A DNA stretch of 40,273 bases from a virus. The translations under genes were made by a program, and so were the position numbers. The notes under the pieces were generated by a model. That model searched no databases. It saw nothing but the letters and a program-made list of their open reading frames with translations, and had not been told where the DNA came from. Below, in pieces: positions 28,029 through 36,156 of the stretch (positions are counted from its first letter, which is position 1; every line of letters begins with the position of its first letter). The DNA lies in IMG/VR virus record IMGVR_UViG_3300015158_000017, positions 1-40,273 of that record; one strand, given 5' to 3'.

Positions 28029-30086
28029 CTAGTCGCCTGTCGAAATCGCGGCCTGGATCTCGGCGGCGGCGGCTTGCTCGGCGCTTGGGGTTTGAGTGTC
28101 GAGCTCGCCGGATTCGAGCAGGGTGAAGAAACGCCAGGTAACGCACGCGACTTTCGTAAGGTCGCCGCCTTCGTTCGCGCCCTTGCGTTTCCATTCGAAG
28201 CGGCCATTCGGCATCTCGATCAAGTGCTCGTGAGTATGCTCGGCGAGGAAGTCGTCTTTCTTGTCGCCGCCGTGCTTACCGCCATAAAAGCGGTTGTGCC
28301 CGACGTCCTCGGGAAGCCAGAGCCGGGCGGTGAGCGGTTTTTCCTCGGATGACTCTTCCGGTGGCTTGTTCGGGTTCAGGAACCGCGACCACGCGCCAAT
28401 GCGATCGGTGTAGAGCTCGCTCTTGGCGTCGTCATCGTTGTAAACAACCACGCCAAACCAGCGCGGCCGTTGCGGCGGGTGATTGAACGAAACGGAGCGG
28501 ATGGTGAGGCCGGCGCGCACGCCAGCGCTGGGGAAAAGCCGGCGCGGAACGCGGAGACAGGCCTTGTGCACTTCGAGCTTGCGATACTTCGCATCCATCA
28601 CGCCAAGGCTGGGCTTGTATTTTTTCCCGGTCTCAAGGCAGGGATATTCCAGGGACATCATCCGTCGCGCGACGTCGTCGGGATGAAGATCCTTGCCCCA
28701 GTCGATGACGGCGCACTCTCCTTCCCCGCCATCCGCCGAAATGCGAAAGGCGAACACGCCCCACTTGACGTAAACGAGCCCGACGTCCGCGCCGATGATG
28801 ATGGCGCGCGGGAGCCAGGGGATTGTGCCGCGCTTGTAACCGCCGCGAAGGAGAAGGAGATCGTTTATCTCGGTCTTCGTTTCACGCACTTCAACGGCGA
28901 GACCTTCGTGGTGGTTACGGTAGGTGGCGCGCTTTTCGGGATTTCCCTTGCTCTTGATGTATTCGATGGCGAGCCGGCCCCACCGAACGGAATCGTCGTA
29001 GCCGTAGAAATCGGAAATCTGGAAGCTGATATGGTTCGGCTCGGCTTCGGCAAAATTCGTGCGGCGCCAGCGGCGGCGGGACCGATCGTTCATCCAGCGT
29101 TTCCAGCTTTCCTCGATCGGCTGGTGACAATGGATGCACTCGAACCAGGTCTCGTTTAGAACACGGGTAAGGTCCCATTCTTCGAGCAGGTTTTTGCAGT
29201 GGCCGAACTTCATGTTCTCCTGGAGGAGCTGCTGATACCCGGCAAAGACGGGACGATCAGGAGCATGATCAGGATCAAGAGCATGAGCTGCCGCCTCTGC
29301 GGCAGCGGTGCAATGCGGACAGGGAACTTCAGGGACGTGCATCGAGCCTTTGCTGTGCTCGAGCGCGATCGGGCCGCCGGTAATCTTGCCGTCTGAATCG
29401 CGGGTGAGCTTCTGCGGTTTGCTCATGTTGATGAGTAGCCGGCGCGGCGAAGTTTTCATGCGCGACCTGAGATCGTCGACGCTGTTCGGGGTGCCGTGAT
29501 CTTCAAGCTCATCGTTCACGCCGAGCTCGCACATCTTCTGAGTGAACGCGCCAGCGCTGTAACTCCCTAGGAAGTAGATGAGCATCCGCCGCAGGTTGAT
29601 GAGGTATTTCCCGGCATCGTCGTTATTGCTGGTGAAGATTTCCTGGCCGAGCCGGCGCAAGGTCGGTTGAAGCCGGATCTCATTCACTTCCCCGGCCTGC
29701 TTCACGTTATCGATGGCGTAGATGACGTTCTGCGGATCGTGCTTCGCGATGTAGCGGACGCCGTGCAGTGTGCTCTCGGTGAACGCGGATTGCGTGCATT
29801 TCATCGCGTCCATCTGATGAACGCGCATCGGGACCGCGCCTTCGGTGCCGGCATCGACGATCACGACGGCGCCGTCATCGAGTGTCTTTTCCCAGACGTG
29901 CCGGGTGCGAATGATCTCCTGCCATTCCCACGTCCAGGGATATTCGTCCGGGTCGGGGTAGCCGGGGCGCGTGGTCATCTTCCGGTCGAGGAAAACATTC
30001 TGCGACGCCCATACGGGAAGCGGGATGTTCGGCTTTTCTTCGAACGCAGTCGCGGCGATCGGGGGGATGATGTTCCAGCGCCACAT
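28029..30086 (-). CDS. Terminase large subunit, GpA family
   Basis: 685 aa. Family marks: the N-terminal motor domain (DAMKCTQSAFTESTLHGVRY, DPQNVIYAIDNVKQAGEVNE), a zinc-finger part (CPHCTAAAEAA and WFECIHCHQPIEESW, roughly residues 260-330), the segment NHISFQISDFYGYDDSVRWG typical of GpA, and a C-terminal nuclease domain with IIIGADVGLVYVKWGVFAF and CAVIDWGKDL. The start is ATG 30086, sharing one base with the zinc-ribbon gene's TGA; a TTG at 30089 is possible. The usual P-loop is replaced by KCTQSAFTES, so the ATP site is degenerate in sequence. Cuts and packages DNA with the small subunit and portal. Confidence 0.88.
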   Translation of the reverse strand: MWRWNIIPPIAATAFEEKPNIPLPVWASQNVFLDRKMTTRPGYPDPDEYPWTWEWQEIIRTRHVWEKTLDDGAVVIVDAGTEGAVPMRVHQMDAMKCTQSAFTESTLHGVRYIAKHDPQNVIYAIDNVKQAGEVNEIRLQPTLRRLGQEIFTSNNDDAGKYLINLRRMLIYFLGSYSAGAFTQKMCELGVNDELEDHGTPNSVDDLRSRMKTSPRRLLINMSKPQKLTRDSDGKITGGPIALEHSKGSMHVPEVPCPHCTAAAEAAAHALDPDHAPDRPVFAGYQQLLQENMKFGHCKNLLEEWDLTRVLNETWFECIHCHQPIEESWKRWMNDRSRRRWRRTNFAEAEPNHISFQISDFYGYDDSVRWGRLAIEYIKSKGNPEKRATYRNHHEGLAVEVRETKTEINDLLLLRGGYKRGTIPWLPRAIIIGADVGLVYVKWGVFAFRISADGGEGECAVIDWGKDLHPDDVARRMMSLEYPCLETGKKYKPSLGVMDAKYRKLEVHKACLRVPRRLFPSAGVRAGLTIRSVSFNHPPQRPRWFGVVVYNDDDAKSELYTDRIGAWSRFLNPNKPPEESSEEKPLTARLWLPEDVGHNRFYGGKHGGDKKDDFLAEHTHEHLIEMPNGRFEWKRKGANEGGDLTKVACVTWRFFTLLESGELDTQTPSAEQAAAAEIQAAISTGD

Positions 30087-30301
30087 CAATTCGAGCTTGC
30101 TATGAGACGAATGATCTCGGCTTCAAATAGTTCAACGCCCTCGTCCGTAATTTCTTTCCCGTCACACTTGAAACGAAATGGCGGGGAGTCGTTGAGCCTG
30201 ATCTTCGAATCAGGGCAGGTCCAAAGACCTTTCCACCCCGTTTCTTCGCACATCGGCTTGCCACATTCCGGACAGGGACGAGTCTCTTTCAGGTCGATCA
30301 T
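30086..30301 (-). CDS. Zinc-ribbon protein, 71 aa
   Basis: MIDLKETRPCPECGKPMCEE then GLWTCPDSKIRLND and FRFKCDGKE: two Cys pairs in a ribbon arrangement (CPEC and CPDS, plus C further on), followed by an acidic helix (EGVELFEAEIIRLIASS). Between the terminase subunits and overlapping both (ATGA at each side), so likely co-translated with them. Confidence 0.65.
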   Translation of the reverse strand: MIDLKETRPCPECGKPMCEETGWKGLWTCPDSKIRLNDSPPFRFKCDGKEITDEGVELFEAEIIRLIASSN

Positions 30302-31254
30302 GCAGCGAGAAGTTTTTCGACGTCTTCCGGCCCGCGAACCGCGTCGAGATTTCGGAAGATGTTTTCTTCATCGGCGCGCGTCTTTTCGATGGCCGGGGTC
30401 AGATACTTCAAAAGCATCCGGAGAACTCGCTGGAAACGGCGAGGCAGGATCTTCTCCAGCTCGATGACGATCCGGCCGGGCATGGTCTCGCGCATCAGCC
30501 GCAGCGATTCGAGAAGCTGGGCGAGCTCGACGCGGACGGATTCCTTGTCGATCAAATTACCGCGCTGCTTCTGAAGCTCGATAAGGGTGGACTCGGCTTT
30601 CCGCAAGAGCTCGAAGGAGCGTTCGTAATTGCGCTGGCGAAGCGAAATGGTTTGCTCGACCGGTTCGCTCGCGTTCAGCGCTTCGGTCAGTAAGCGGTTG
30701 TTGATGGCGTGCGTCTGGCGTAAAGCTTCGACGTTCTCGGCAATGTCGAGGCTCTTGACGTTGGCGAAATCGCGCGGACCCGAAGCGTTGGAATTGCCGC
30801 TGCTCGATCGGGCATCGCCAGAACTGGCGCGAGGATCCGGAGCCGGTTCATTCTTGGCAGCAAATCCCATCAGCCAATCAGGCACTTCGTGATCCATGTT
30901 CTCGCGCCACCATGCGGCCATGCGCGGCGCGTCATCGAGCGGCGGGAGCTTGCCGGTCTCTTTCCCACGCCGGACCAGGCGCTTTATGGTGCGTTCATCT
31001 TTGCCGTAGAAGGTCGCGTATTCGGATAGCTTCTTCGGATATTTGACGTGTTTACGGGTATCCCTCAGCTTCGAAACGGTCTCCTTGGAGCCAGGGGCCG
31101 AGGGACCGGCGTTCAGGATTTCGAGCGGGATGATGTGGCCGATCTCGGCTTTCTCGCCATCGGGGAGTTTCTTGCCGGCCAGCCAGCGACGGATGAGGGA
31201 CGAGCACCGCGCGTCCCTCATCGTTTCCAGTTCGTCCCGGGATGGCTGCTTCAT
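30298..31254 (-). CDS. Small terminase subunit candidate, 318 aa
   Basis: Immediately upstream of the GpA gene, in the order expected for Nu1-type small subunits. N-terminal part (ELETMRDARCSSLIRRWLAG), then a candidate DNA-binding HTH (LSEYATFYGKDERTIKRLVR RG) and C-terminal helices (ISLRQRNYERSFELLRKAES, RRFQRVLRMLLKYLTPAIEK). The start at 31254 overlaps the methyltransferase stop (ATGA). Would recognise pac or cos DNA. Assignment rests on the HTH-like segment, size and position. Confidence 0.7.
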   Translation of the reverse strand: MKQPSRDELETMRDARCSSLIRRWLAGKKLPDGEKAEIGHIIPLEILNAGPSAPGSKETVSKLRDTRKHVKYPKKLSEYATFYGKDERTIKRLVRRGKETGKLPPLDDAPRMAAWWRENMDHEVPDWLMGFAAKNEPAPDPRASSGDARSSSGNSNASGPRDFANVKSLDIAENVEALRQTHAINNRLLTEALNASEPVEQTISLRQRNYERSFELLRKAESTLIELQKQRGNLIDKESVRVELAQLLESLRLMRETMPGRIVIELEKILPRRFQRVLRMLLKYLTPAIEKTRADEENIFRNLDAVRGPEDVEKLLAA

Positions 31255-33089
31255 TCGGCGGCGAGGAGATTGTCGCAATCTGAGTTTTGCGAGAGCGCGG
31301 CGTAAACGATGGCACGCGCGAGGCGGCGCGGAACGGCGTTGCCGATGAGCTTGACCTGGTCGGTCTTCGTCCCAGTGAATTTGTAATCGCGCGGGAAACC
31401 CTGAGCGCCGGCCAGTTCGTGTGGCTGGAGCATTCGGAAGCGGATATCGAGAAGATACCTCTGGCCTTCAATCACGACGACCGGACGAATGAGAGCATGG
31501 CGATCCTTGGTGGTAACGACCTGTAGTGGCTCATCAACGCTAAACGCCCCAGACTTCCCGTAGTATTCGATCAGGAATGGCTCGACCAACCCGATTGCAC
31601 CATCAGTGGCGACGGTGGGAGCGGGCGATTCGACTGAGCGGAGAGCACCGCCGCTATGTTGCGGAAGGAGCGACGGCGAACAGAGAGCCATATCTCCGCG
31701 CTGACCGCAGACAGCCGGGAGCGGCTGATCGACGGAGCGTGAGCGCCGCGCGTCACCGTTCTTATCCTTGCCGTTGCCGTGGGCAACTTGAATCAGGAAA
31801 GGCTCGGCGAGCGCGACATTCCGCCCGGTTGTCAGCGAAGGGATGGGTTCGTCGAGTGACTTAGCTGAACTGCTATCCAAGTGCGTTTGTTCGCCACCGC
31901 GCAGCTTCACGATGAACGGCTCGGCAAGGTGAAGATGGGGAGCATGCGCGGTTTGAGTCGGCGCCGGCTGGTTTATGTCCGCGCCGTTGCTCTTCCCTTT
32001 CATGTTCACGAGGAACGGTGAAACGAGCGCGACATTCTGCTTCGTTACTACGGTGCCAAGAGGTTTGCTGACCGGCGTTACATAACTTCCGTTTCCGCCG
32101 GTCTGATCGGTCTGGACGAGGAAAGGCGAAACGAGTGCGCGGTGATCGCGCGTAAGCACAGTGCCGAGTGGTTCGCTCACCGGCCGCGCTGGACATTCTG
32201 GACCGCCAGCGCTCAGGACAAATGGCTCGATTAATCGGACTCCGCGGCTTGTCGTGGTAACTGTGGGCGCGGGCGTTTCGACCGAGCGCGCGCCTTCGCC
32301 AGTTTGTGGAACGATGAAGGGACGCAGGCCGAATTTCTGGAGCCCGGTCATGATCCGCCGCATGGTCTTGTCGCTCAGCGGGCGCTTGCGCTCGTAGATG
32401 CTTTGCCCCTGCAAATCCCAATCGATGATCTCACGCGCGGCGACCCACGGCTTTTGCAGTGTGAACATGTCGCGGCTGGGCGTTCGCGTATGGGTAGGCT
32501 CCGGCCAGACGATTTTGCGGCGACCGCGCACCGCCTGAACGAACAGACGCTTACGGGTGGTCGGGTCGCCATAATCGGCGGCACAGAGCACTCGCCAGTC
32601 AACCCGGTAGCCGAGGCTTTCGAGTGAAGTAACCCAGGCGTGAAATGTCTTGCCGCGTTTGCCTTTCAACGGCCGGCCGTTCGAGCCAATGCCGCCCCAC
32701 GAAATAAACTCCGGAACGTTCTCGACCAGGATAACGGATGGCTGGACCGCATCGGCCCAGCGAATGACACACCATGCGGTGGCGCGGCTCTGTTCGTTAA
32801 TCGGCTTGCCGCCGCGCGCAACGGAATGGTGGGTGCATTCCGGCGACGCCCAAAGGAGATCAAGCTCCCCGGCACTGTAGAGATCGCGCGGGTTAACGTT
32901 GTCGATCGCGGTCAGGAGGTGCTTTGCCGTGGGATGGTTCGCCGTGTGGGTCGCGATAGCGGTATCCCAATGGTTAACTGCAGTGAGGCTCGGCTTGTAA
33001 CCAAGGAGCTCAGCGGCCTCCATCGCGCCGGTGGAAGTACCACCGGCGCCACAGAACAGATCGGCGATCTGGATTGCCTTGCGCTTCAT
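31251..33089 (-). CDS. C5-cytosine DNA methyltransferase with eight internal repeats
   Basis: 612 aa. Catalytic motifs: I IADLFCGAGGTSTG (8-21), IV SPECTHHS with nucleophile C85, VI VENVPEF (122-128), VIII DPTTRKRLF, and IX/X near the C-terminus (FRMLQPHELAGAQGFPRDYK, GNAVPRRLARAI). Between VIII and IX (about residues 255-535) is an array of about 30-40-residue repeats: a core like LGTVLTRDHRALVSPFLVQ recurs eight times (GTVVTKQNVALVSPFLVN, IPSLTTGRNVALAEPFLIQ, PTVATDGAIGLVEPFLIE and others). The array sits where the target-recognition domain lies. It probably methylates phage DNA against host restriction and may feed the modification pathway. Confidence 0.9.
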   Translation of the reverse strand: MKRKAIQIADLFCGAGGTSTGAMEAAELLGYKPSLTAVNHWDTAIATHTANHPTAKHLLTAIDNVNPRDLYSAGELDLLWASPECTHHSVARGGKPINEQSRATAWCVIRWADAVQPSVILVENVPEFISWGGIGSNGRPLKGKRGKTFHAWVTSLESLGYRVDWRVLCAADYGDPTTRKRLFVQAVRGRRKIVWPEPTHTRTPSRDMFTLQKPWVAAREIIDWDLQGQSIYERKRPLSDKTMRRIMTGLQKFGLRPFIVPQTGEGARSVETPAPTVTTTSRGVRLIEPFVLSAGGPECPARPVSEPLGTVLTRDHRALVSPFLVQTDQTGGNGSYVTPVSKPLGTVVTKQNVALVSPFLVNMKGKSNGADINQPAPTQTAHAPHLHLAEPFIVKLRGGEQTHLDSSSAKSLDEPIPSLTTGRNVALAEPFLIQVAHGNGKDKNGDARRSRSVDQPLPAVCGQRGDMALCSPSLLPQHSGGALRSVESPAPTVATDGAIGLVEPFLIEYYGKSGAFSVDEPLQVVTTKDRHALIRPVVVIEGQRYLLDIRFRMLQPHELAGAQGFPRDYKFTGTKTDQVKLIGNAVPRRLARAIVYAALSQNSDCDNLLAAE

Positions 33090-33643
33090 CGTTCGAGCTC
33101 CAGTCTATTGTCGCGTCGAATATCGCGGGCGCGTGCTTCATACACGGCATCTGGCTGGATGTTCGGCCCGGTGCCTTCCGTGAAGAAGTGATCCCACCCG
33201 CGTTTCTTCCTTCGCCCGCGAGCGGTGTGCCGGTCCAGGGCGAAGTCGGGTATCTCACGTTTCGCGCGCCGGCCTTCGTAGAAGACGATGAGCGCGTTAT
33301 CGACTACCCGTGACTTAAACGACCTGGATAAGGCCAGCACGGCGTGAACGAGGAACAGGCGCTCGGGCGCGTGTTTCGTATCGTCCTTCTTGCGCTGCTC
33401 TTTCCAGTTATCGTAGAGGGACCGAACGAGGACGGCGCGGATGCTCCCCTCCTCGAGGCCGATATCTTCGCTGGCGATAATCTTAAGCCGTTTCCAGACG
33501 TATTCCCCGAAGCCCGAGAGATCGAGCTCGGTGGCCCAGAAGAGCGCATCCTCTTCCATCCCGCGCCGGATGCATTTCTGCATGGCGCTGGTAACTTCTT
33601 CGCAGACGTAGCCGCCGGCGGTGGAACGTTGTCCGAAGGTCAT
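33086..33643 (-). CDS. RarA/MgsA C-terminal-like protein
   Basis: 185 aa. The helical pattern EVTSAMQKCIRRGMEEDALF, WATELDLSGFGEYVWKRLKI, IASEDIGLEEGS and LFLVHAVLALSRSFKSRVVD NALIVFYEGRR matches the C-terminal tetramerisation/lid domain of RarA (MgsA) replication-associated ATPases, seen alone in many phages and plasmids. The ATPase core is missing here but the overlapping upstream gene (33640-34281) is an AAA+ protein. Likely role: a DNA-processing factor used during replication. Confidence 0.7.
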   Translation of the reverse strand: MTFGQRSTAGGYVCEEVTSAMQKCIRRGMEEDALFWATELDLSGFGEYVWKRLKIIASEDIGLEEGSIRAVLVRSLYDNWKEQRKKDDTKHAPERLFLVHAVLALSRSFKSRVVDNALIVFYEGRRAKREIPDFALDRHTARGRRKKRGWDHFFTEGTGPNIQPDAVYEARARDIRRDNRLELER

Positions 33644-34281
33644 GCTGCCACCGCCTTTCCCGTTGTGGCTCGAGCGGCGAAGTAGCCGTCAGCGTCGCGG
33701 AGACAGGCGCGCATGTTCACGCCTTCCGTAGGCAAGCAGCCTTCAGGAACGGAACCAAGCGCGACGGCCTTGGCGATGGCGGCCGGAAGATGCTTGTGCT
33801 TCCGGAGAAACGCTATCGCTTCCTCGACCAATGGCGGACCGACATGGAACCGAACGAAACGAGTTTCCAGACGGCCTTTGCTATTAGCGCGGAGCTTGGC
33901 GTAATCGTTCGTGGTAGCCAGGACGGCATGACGCGGAGTGAGGTAGTCCAGGTAAGTCAGCAGCTCGGCCGTAGCAGAGCCACTGGCCAGGTCTAACTCG
34001 TCGATCCGCTTGACGGTCCAGTCGCTGAACAGGTTGCCGTAAGCGGCGCGCTCGCGCCAATCGCGGACAACTTCGATGCCGAGCGATTGGCCGTTGATAC
34101 GTTCAATCGCGAACGGTGAGCGGGTGAGCTCCAGCGCGAGCAAATCCAGTAGGTGGGATTTGCCGACACCTGGATTCCCCTCCGTCAGAATAGCGAAGCG
34201 GTCTCGCTGCTTTGCCAGTTCCCGCGCCGCCCCCAGAACGGAGGCGGCGGGACCGATTAACGGAAGTTCGAGCGCGATCAC
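33640..34281 (-). CDS. AAA+ ATPase, possible replication loader
   Basis: 213 aa from GTG 34281 (VIALELPLIGPAASVLGAAR), overlapping the SymE-like stop (GTGA). Walker A GNPGVGKS (35-42), Walker B RIDELD (92-97), sensor 1 TTND (123-126) and an arginine at the end of GRLETR (about 137-141). AAA+ core of DnaC/RarA size without other domains. Could load helicase, or be the ATPase half of a split RarA with the next gene. A much longer in-frame reading to 35076 passes through three other genes on the same strand and is not real. Confidence 0.8.
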   Translation of the reverse strand: MIALELPLIGPAASVLGAARELAKQRDRFAILTEGNPGVGKSHLLDLLALELTRSPFAIERINGQSLGIEVVRDWRERAAYGNLFSDWTVKRIDELDLASGSATAELLTYLDYLTPRHAVLATTNDYAKLRANSKGRLETRFVRFHVGPPLVEEAIAFLRKHKHLPAAIAKAVALGSVPEGCLPTEGVNMRACLRDADGYFAARATTGKAVAA

Positions 34282-34475
34282 TTGGCTGCTCCTTCCAGTT
34301 GGATAGTGAGGCCGGATTCGCCGACTGTGACGGCGACCTTTTGCCCGGGCGTGAAGCCAGCTTGTTCCAGCCAGTTCCCCGACAACCGAAGGTAAGGCAC
34401 CGGCGCGCCGTAAGACGTCCGATGCATGTTGCTCCATTGCCGGCGCAGCGTTGAGACGGTGAGGTTCCTTCTCAT
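34278..34475 (-). CDS. SymE-like protein (AbrB-type fold)
   Basis: 65 aa: MRRNLTVSTLRRQWSNMHRT then PYLRLSGNWLEQAGFTPGQK and VAVTVGESGLTIQLEG. The P-LRLSG-WLEQAGF--G--V-V-V--SGL-I pattern is the SymE/swapped-hairpin signature. The start follows the upstream gene's TAA by overlap (TAATG). SymE-type toxins act on RNA in E. coli; here, among early genes, a regulatory or nucleic-acid-binding role is equally possible. No antitoxin or antisense RNA is evident. Confidence 0.75.
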   Translation of the reverse strand: MRRNLTVSTLRRQWSNMHRTSYGAPVPYLRLSGNWLEQAGFTPGQKVAVTVGESGLTIQLEGAAK

Positions 34476-34852
34476 TACGCGGCCTCCGCGAGTTGGATAA
34501 CGTTGACCCTGGACGTTTCCGGCTTGGCTGTAGCCGCGAGCTGTTCGCGCTCGATCTGCTCGGCGCGAGTGATGCAGGACTTGAGACTCCCACCGAGCAC
34601 AACCGCCGCGAAGGCGAAGCCGGCCGGTGAACTGAATACGCGCTGAGCGGTCTCGCTCCAAGGCGCGATGGATTTACTCCGCTCGCCGAACCGATAACGG
34701 TAAGTCCCGGTTTTTTTGCAAACGTAGATGTCGCCGGCAACCCATTCTGCGAAGCCTGGGCGAAGTTCCTTAAGATGGCGCGCGGCGCGCACCAGTTGAT
34801 TGATCTTGGAAAGTCCGACGCTGCGGATTCTCCTTGTTGATTTATTCTGCAC
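34475..34852 (-). CDS. Hypothetical early protein, 125 aa
   Basis: GTG start at 34852 (MQNKSTRRIRSVGLSKINQL). The first 60 residues are helical and basic (LVRAARHLKELRPGFAEWVA), and a GDIYVCKKTGTYRYRFGERS segment may form strands. No family recognised. It begins right after the 220-bp intergenic region, so it may be the first gene of the next transcription unit. Confidence 0.55.
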   Translation of the reverse strand: MQNKSTRRIRSVGLSKINQLVRAARHLKELRPGFAEWVAGDIYVCKKTGTYRYRFGERSKSIAPWSETAQRVFSSPAGFAFAAVVLGGSLKSCITRAEQIEREQLAATAKPETSRVNVIQLAEAA

Positions 34853-35072
34853 TTGTTACCTTGTTTTTCTCCGGAGAGGCGTGTTAGAAGCACGTTGCTC
34901 GTTGTTGTAGTTACCTTCAGCAGCGGGCGCTCTCCGGTCTCTCTGCTGAAAGTTTTTGTTTTATGCAGAGAGTTTCTTAGGCGGCAATCCTGTCGTCGCG
35001 GGCAAAATTGCGTCAGAAAAATAAAGTCGCGCGTGGCAAGCAGAATCATAAGCTTGCGGTCTGCCGCGAGGA
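34853..35072. other. 220-bp intergenic region with a hairpin and possible promoter
   Basis: No gene seen. Contains an 8-bp inverted repeat CTCTCTGC (34939-34946) / GCAGAGAG (34965-34972) and, on the minus strand, TTGCCG then 16 bp then CATAAA, a weak promoter candidate for the downstream early genes. It also holds two GTTACCTT copies. Confidence 0.4.
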
Positions 35073-35396
35073 TCATAATTCAACCTTGCTGCCAACGCGG
35101 GTCGAAACCTCGTTGAATTTGTCGCGAACAATTTGGCCTAGATCGAAACCGAGCTTTTCAGCGAGAATGTCGGCGTAAATAATTGCATCAGCGATTTCCT
35201 TCGCGATCTCAGCGCGGTCAATCGGCTTACCGAGCTTCAGCTTCTTCAGCAGGTTGCAAAGCTCGCCAACTTCTCCGGCGAGACAGCAACCCCAGTCGGT
35301 CAGCGTCCAATCGTCGCATGGATAGTCCTTGTATCGCGCGACGTTCGCTTTCCGCAGTTGGTCGAAGTTGATCTTCTGGCCACCGAAGGGACGCAT
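35073..35396 (-). CDS. MazG-like nucleotide pyrophosphohydrolase
   Basis: 107 aa from MRPFGGQKINFDQLRKANVA. The all-helical NTP-PPase motif is complete: GEVGELCNLLKKLK with E-x-x-E, then EIAKEIADAIIYADILAEKL with E-x-x-D. It hydrolyses NTP or dNTP to monophosphate. Phage MazG may raise monophosphate precursors, lower alarmones, or clear non-standard dNTPs in phages with modified bases. Its start is 2 nt after the glycosyltransferase stop. Confidence 0.85.
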   Translation of the reverse strand: MRPFGGQKINFDQLRKANVARYKDYPCDDWTLTDWGCCLAGEVGELCNLLKKLKLGKPIDRAEIAKEIADAIIYADILAEKLGFDLGQIVRDKFNEVSTRVGSKVEL

Positions 35397-35397
35397 A

Positions 35398-36156
35398 TCA
35401 GTACGGGAGCTTGAGCGTGACTTTTTGCACGCCGGCGTAATCGCGCTTCCGCGTCCCGCCTTGTTTCCCAACGACGATTACTTCGTCCCCGTATTTGCGG
35501 CGGAGGATGGCGATGTCGCGCGCTTCCGTTTGTGAGTTCCGAAAAAAACTCTGACCTCCGCTACCTGTAAAGGTCTCACGCTGACAAAAGGCATAGCGTG
35601 TGTCCTTGAAGCAGATGCGATGGCGGAAGGCGTTGAGCGCGCAGATATCGTAATCATTCTTTGCAACGATTGCTTCATCGAAACGCAGCTCGTGACCGGC
35701 GATGAATCCCATCGCGCAGCCGTTGACGAACCAGGTGAAGGCGAACGGGTCGAGCCCGCTGTAGTAACGGATCGTGCTCTCGCTCGACTCCCAGCCGAAG
35801 AACTTTGCGCCCAACTCGGCAGCTAGCGCCGCCGTTTCTGTAATTATTTCATGAATTAACCCTGCCTCTATCACCTTGCGCGAAATTTTGTCGCCCCGGG
35901 AAGTAAAGCACCGACAGAGGTATTCGAGATCGTCGTCGAGGAAAATGATGCCATCGCTGTCGGCGAGGTGATCCAGCATCCAGTTGAGTTTGGGGGTCAG
36001 CCCGCGGATTTCGTCGGGGTGTGTCCTAACGTTAGGACATCCCGCGGCCTGGTATTCGGTCGCCTGGGATTCTGGAACGCAGACGATGGCGCTAGGCGCG
36101 AGCCGGTGCGTCGTGATCGTCGCGGCGCGCCGGTGAGATGGAATGCAGATTTTCAC
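35398..36156 (-). CDS. Glycosyltransferase-like protein, possible TAGT-type DNA glycosylase partner
   Basis: 252 aa from GTG 36156 (read MKICIPSHRRAATITTHRLA). GT-A-like: N-terminal strand-loop IPSHRR, then CVPESQATEYQAAGC, and the metal-binding DDD at 74-76 (GIIFLDDDLEYL), with later FGWESSESTIRYYSG and FVNGCAMGFIAG. The opening ICIPSHRR and the DDD arrangement resemble the TET-associated glycosyltransferases that glycosylate modified bases in phage DNA. No TET/JBP dioxygenase was found in the window. Its 5' end overlaps the ParB-like gene by 65 nt. Confidence 0.7.
   Translation of the reverse strand: MKICIPSHRRAATITTHRLAPSAIVCVPESQATEYQAAGCPNVRTHPDEIRGLTPKLNWMLDHLADSDGIIFLDDDLEYLCRCFTSRGDKISRKVIEAGLIHEIITETAALAAELGAKFFGWESSESTIRYYSGLDPFAFTWFVNGCAMGFIAGHELRFDEAIVAKNDYDICALNAFRHRICFKDTRYAFCQRETFTGSGGQSFFRNSQTEARDIAILRRKYGDEVIVVGKQGGTRKRDYAGVQKVTLKLPY
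36022..36039. repeat. 18-bp perfect palindrome, copy 2
   Basis: TGTCCTAACGTTAGGACA, identical to the core at 23317-23336, inside the glycosyltransferase gene where it encodes CPNVRT. A non-coding and a coding copy of the same palindrome argue for a constraint on the DNA sequence. Confidence 0.65.

Noticed and set aside
34282-35076. N-terminal extension of the AAA+ gene by about 265 codons
   Set aside because: It runs through the SymE-like gene, the 125-aa gene and the intergenic region in another frame; the GTG at 34281 overlapping a stop is the better start.
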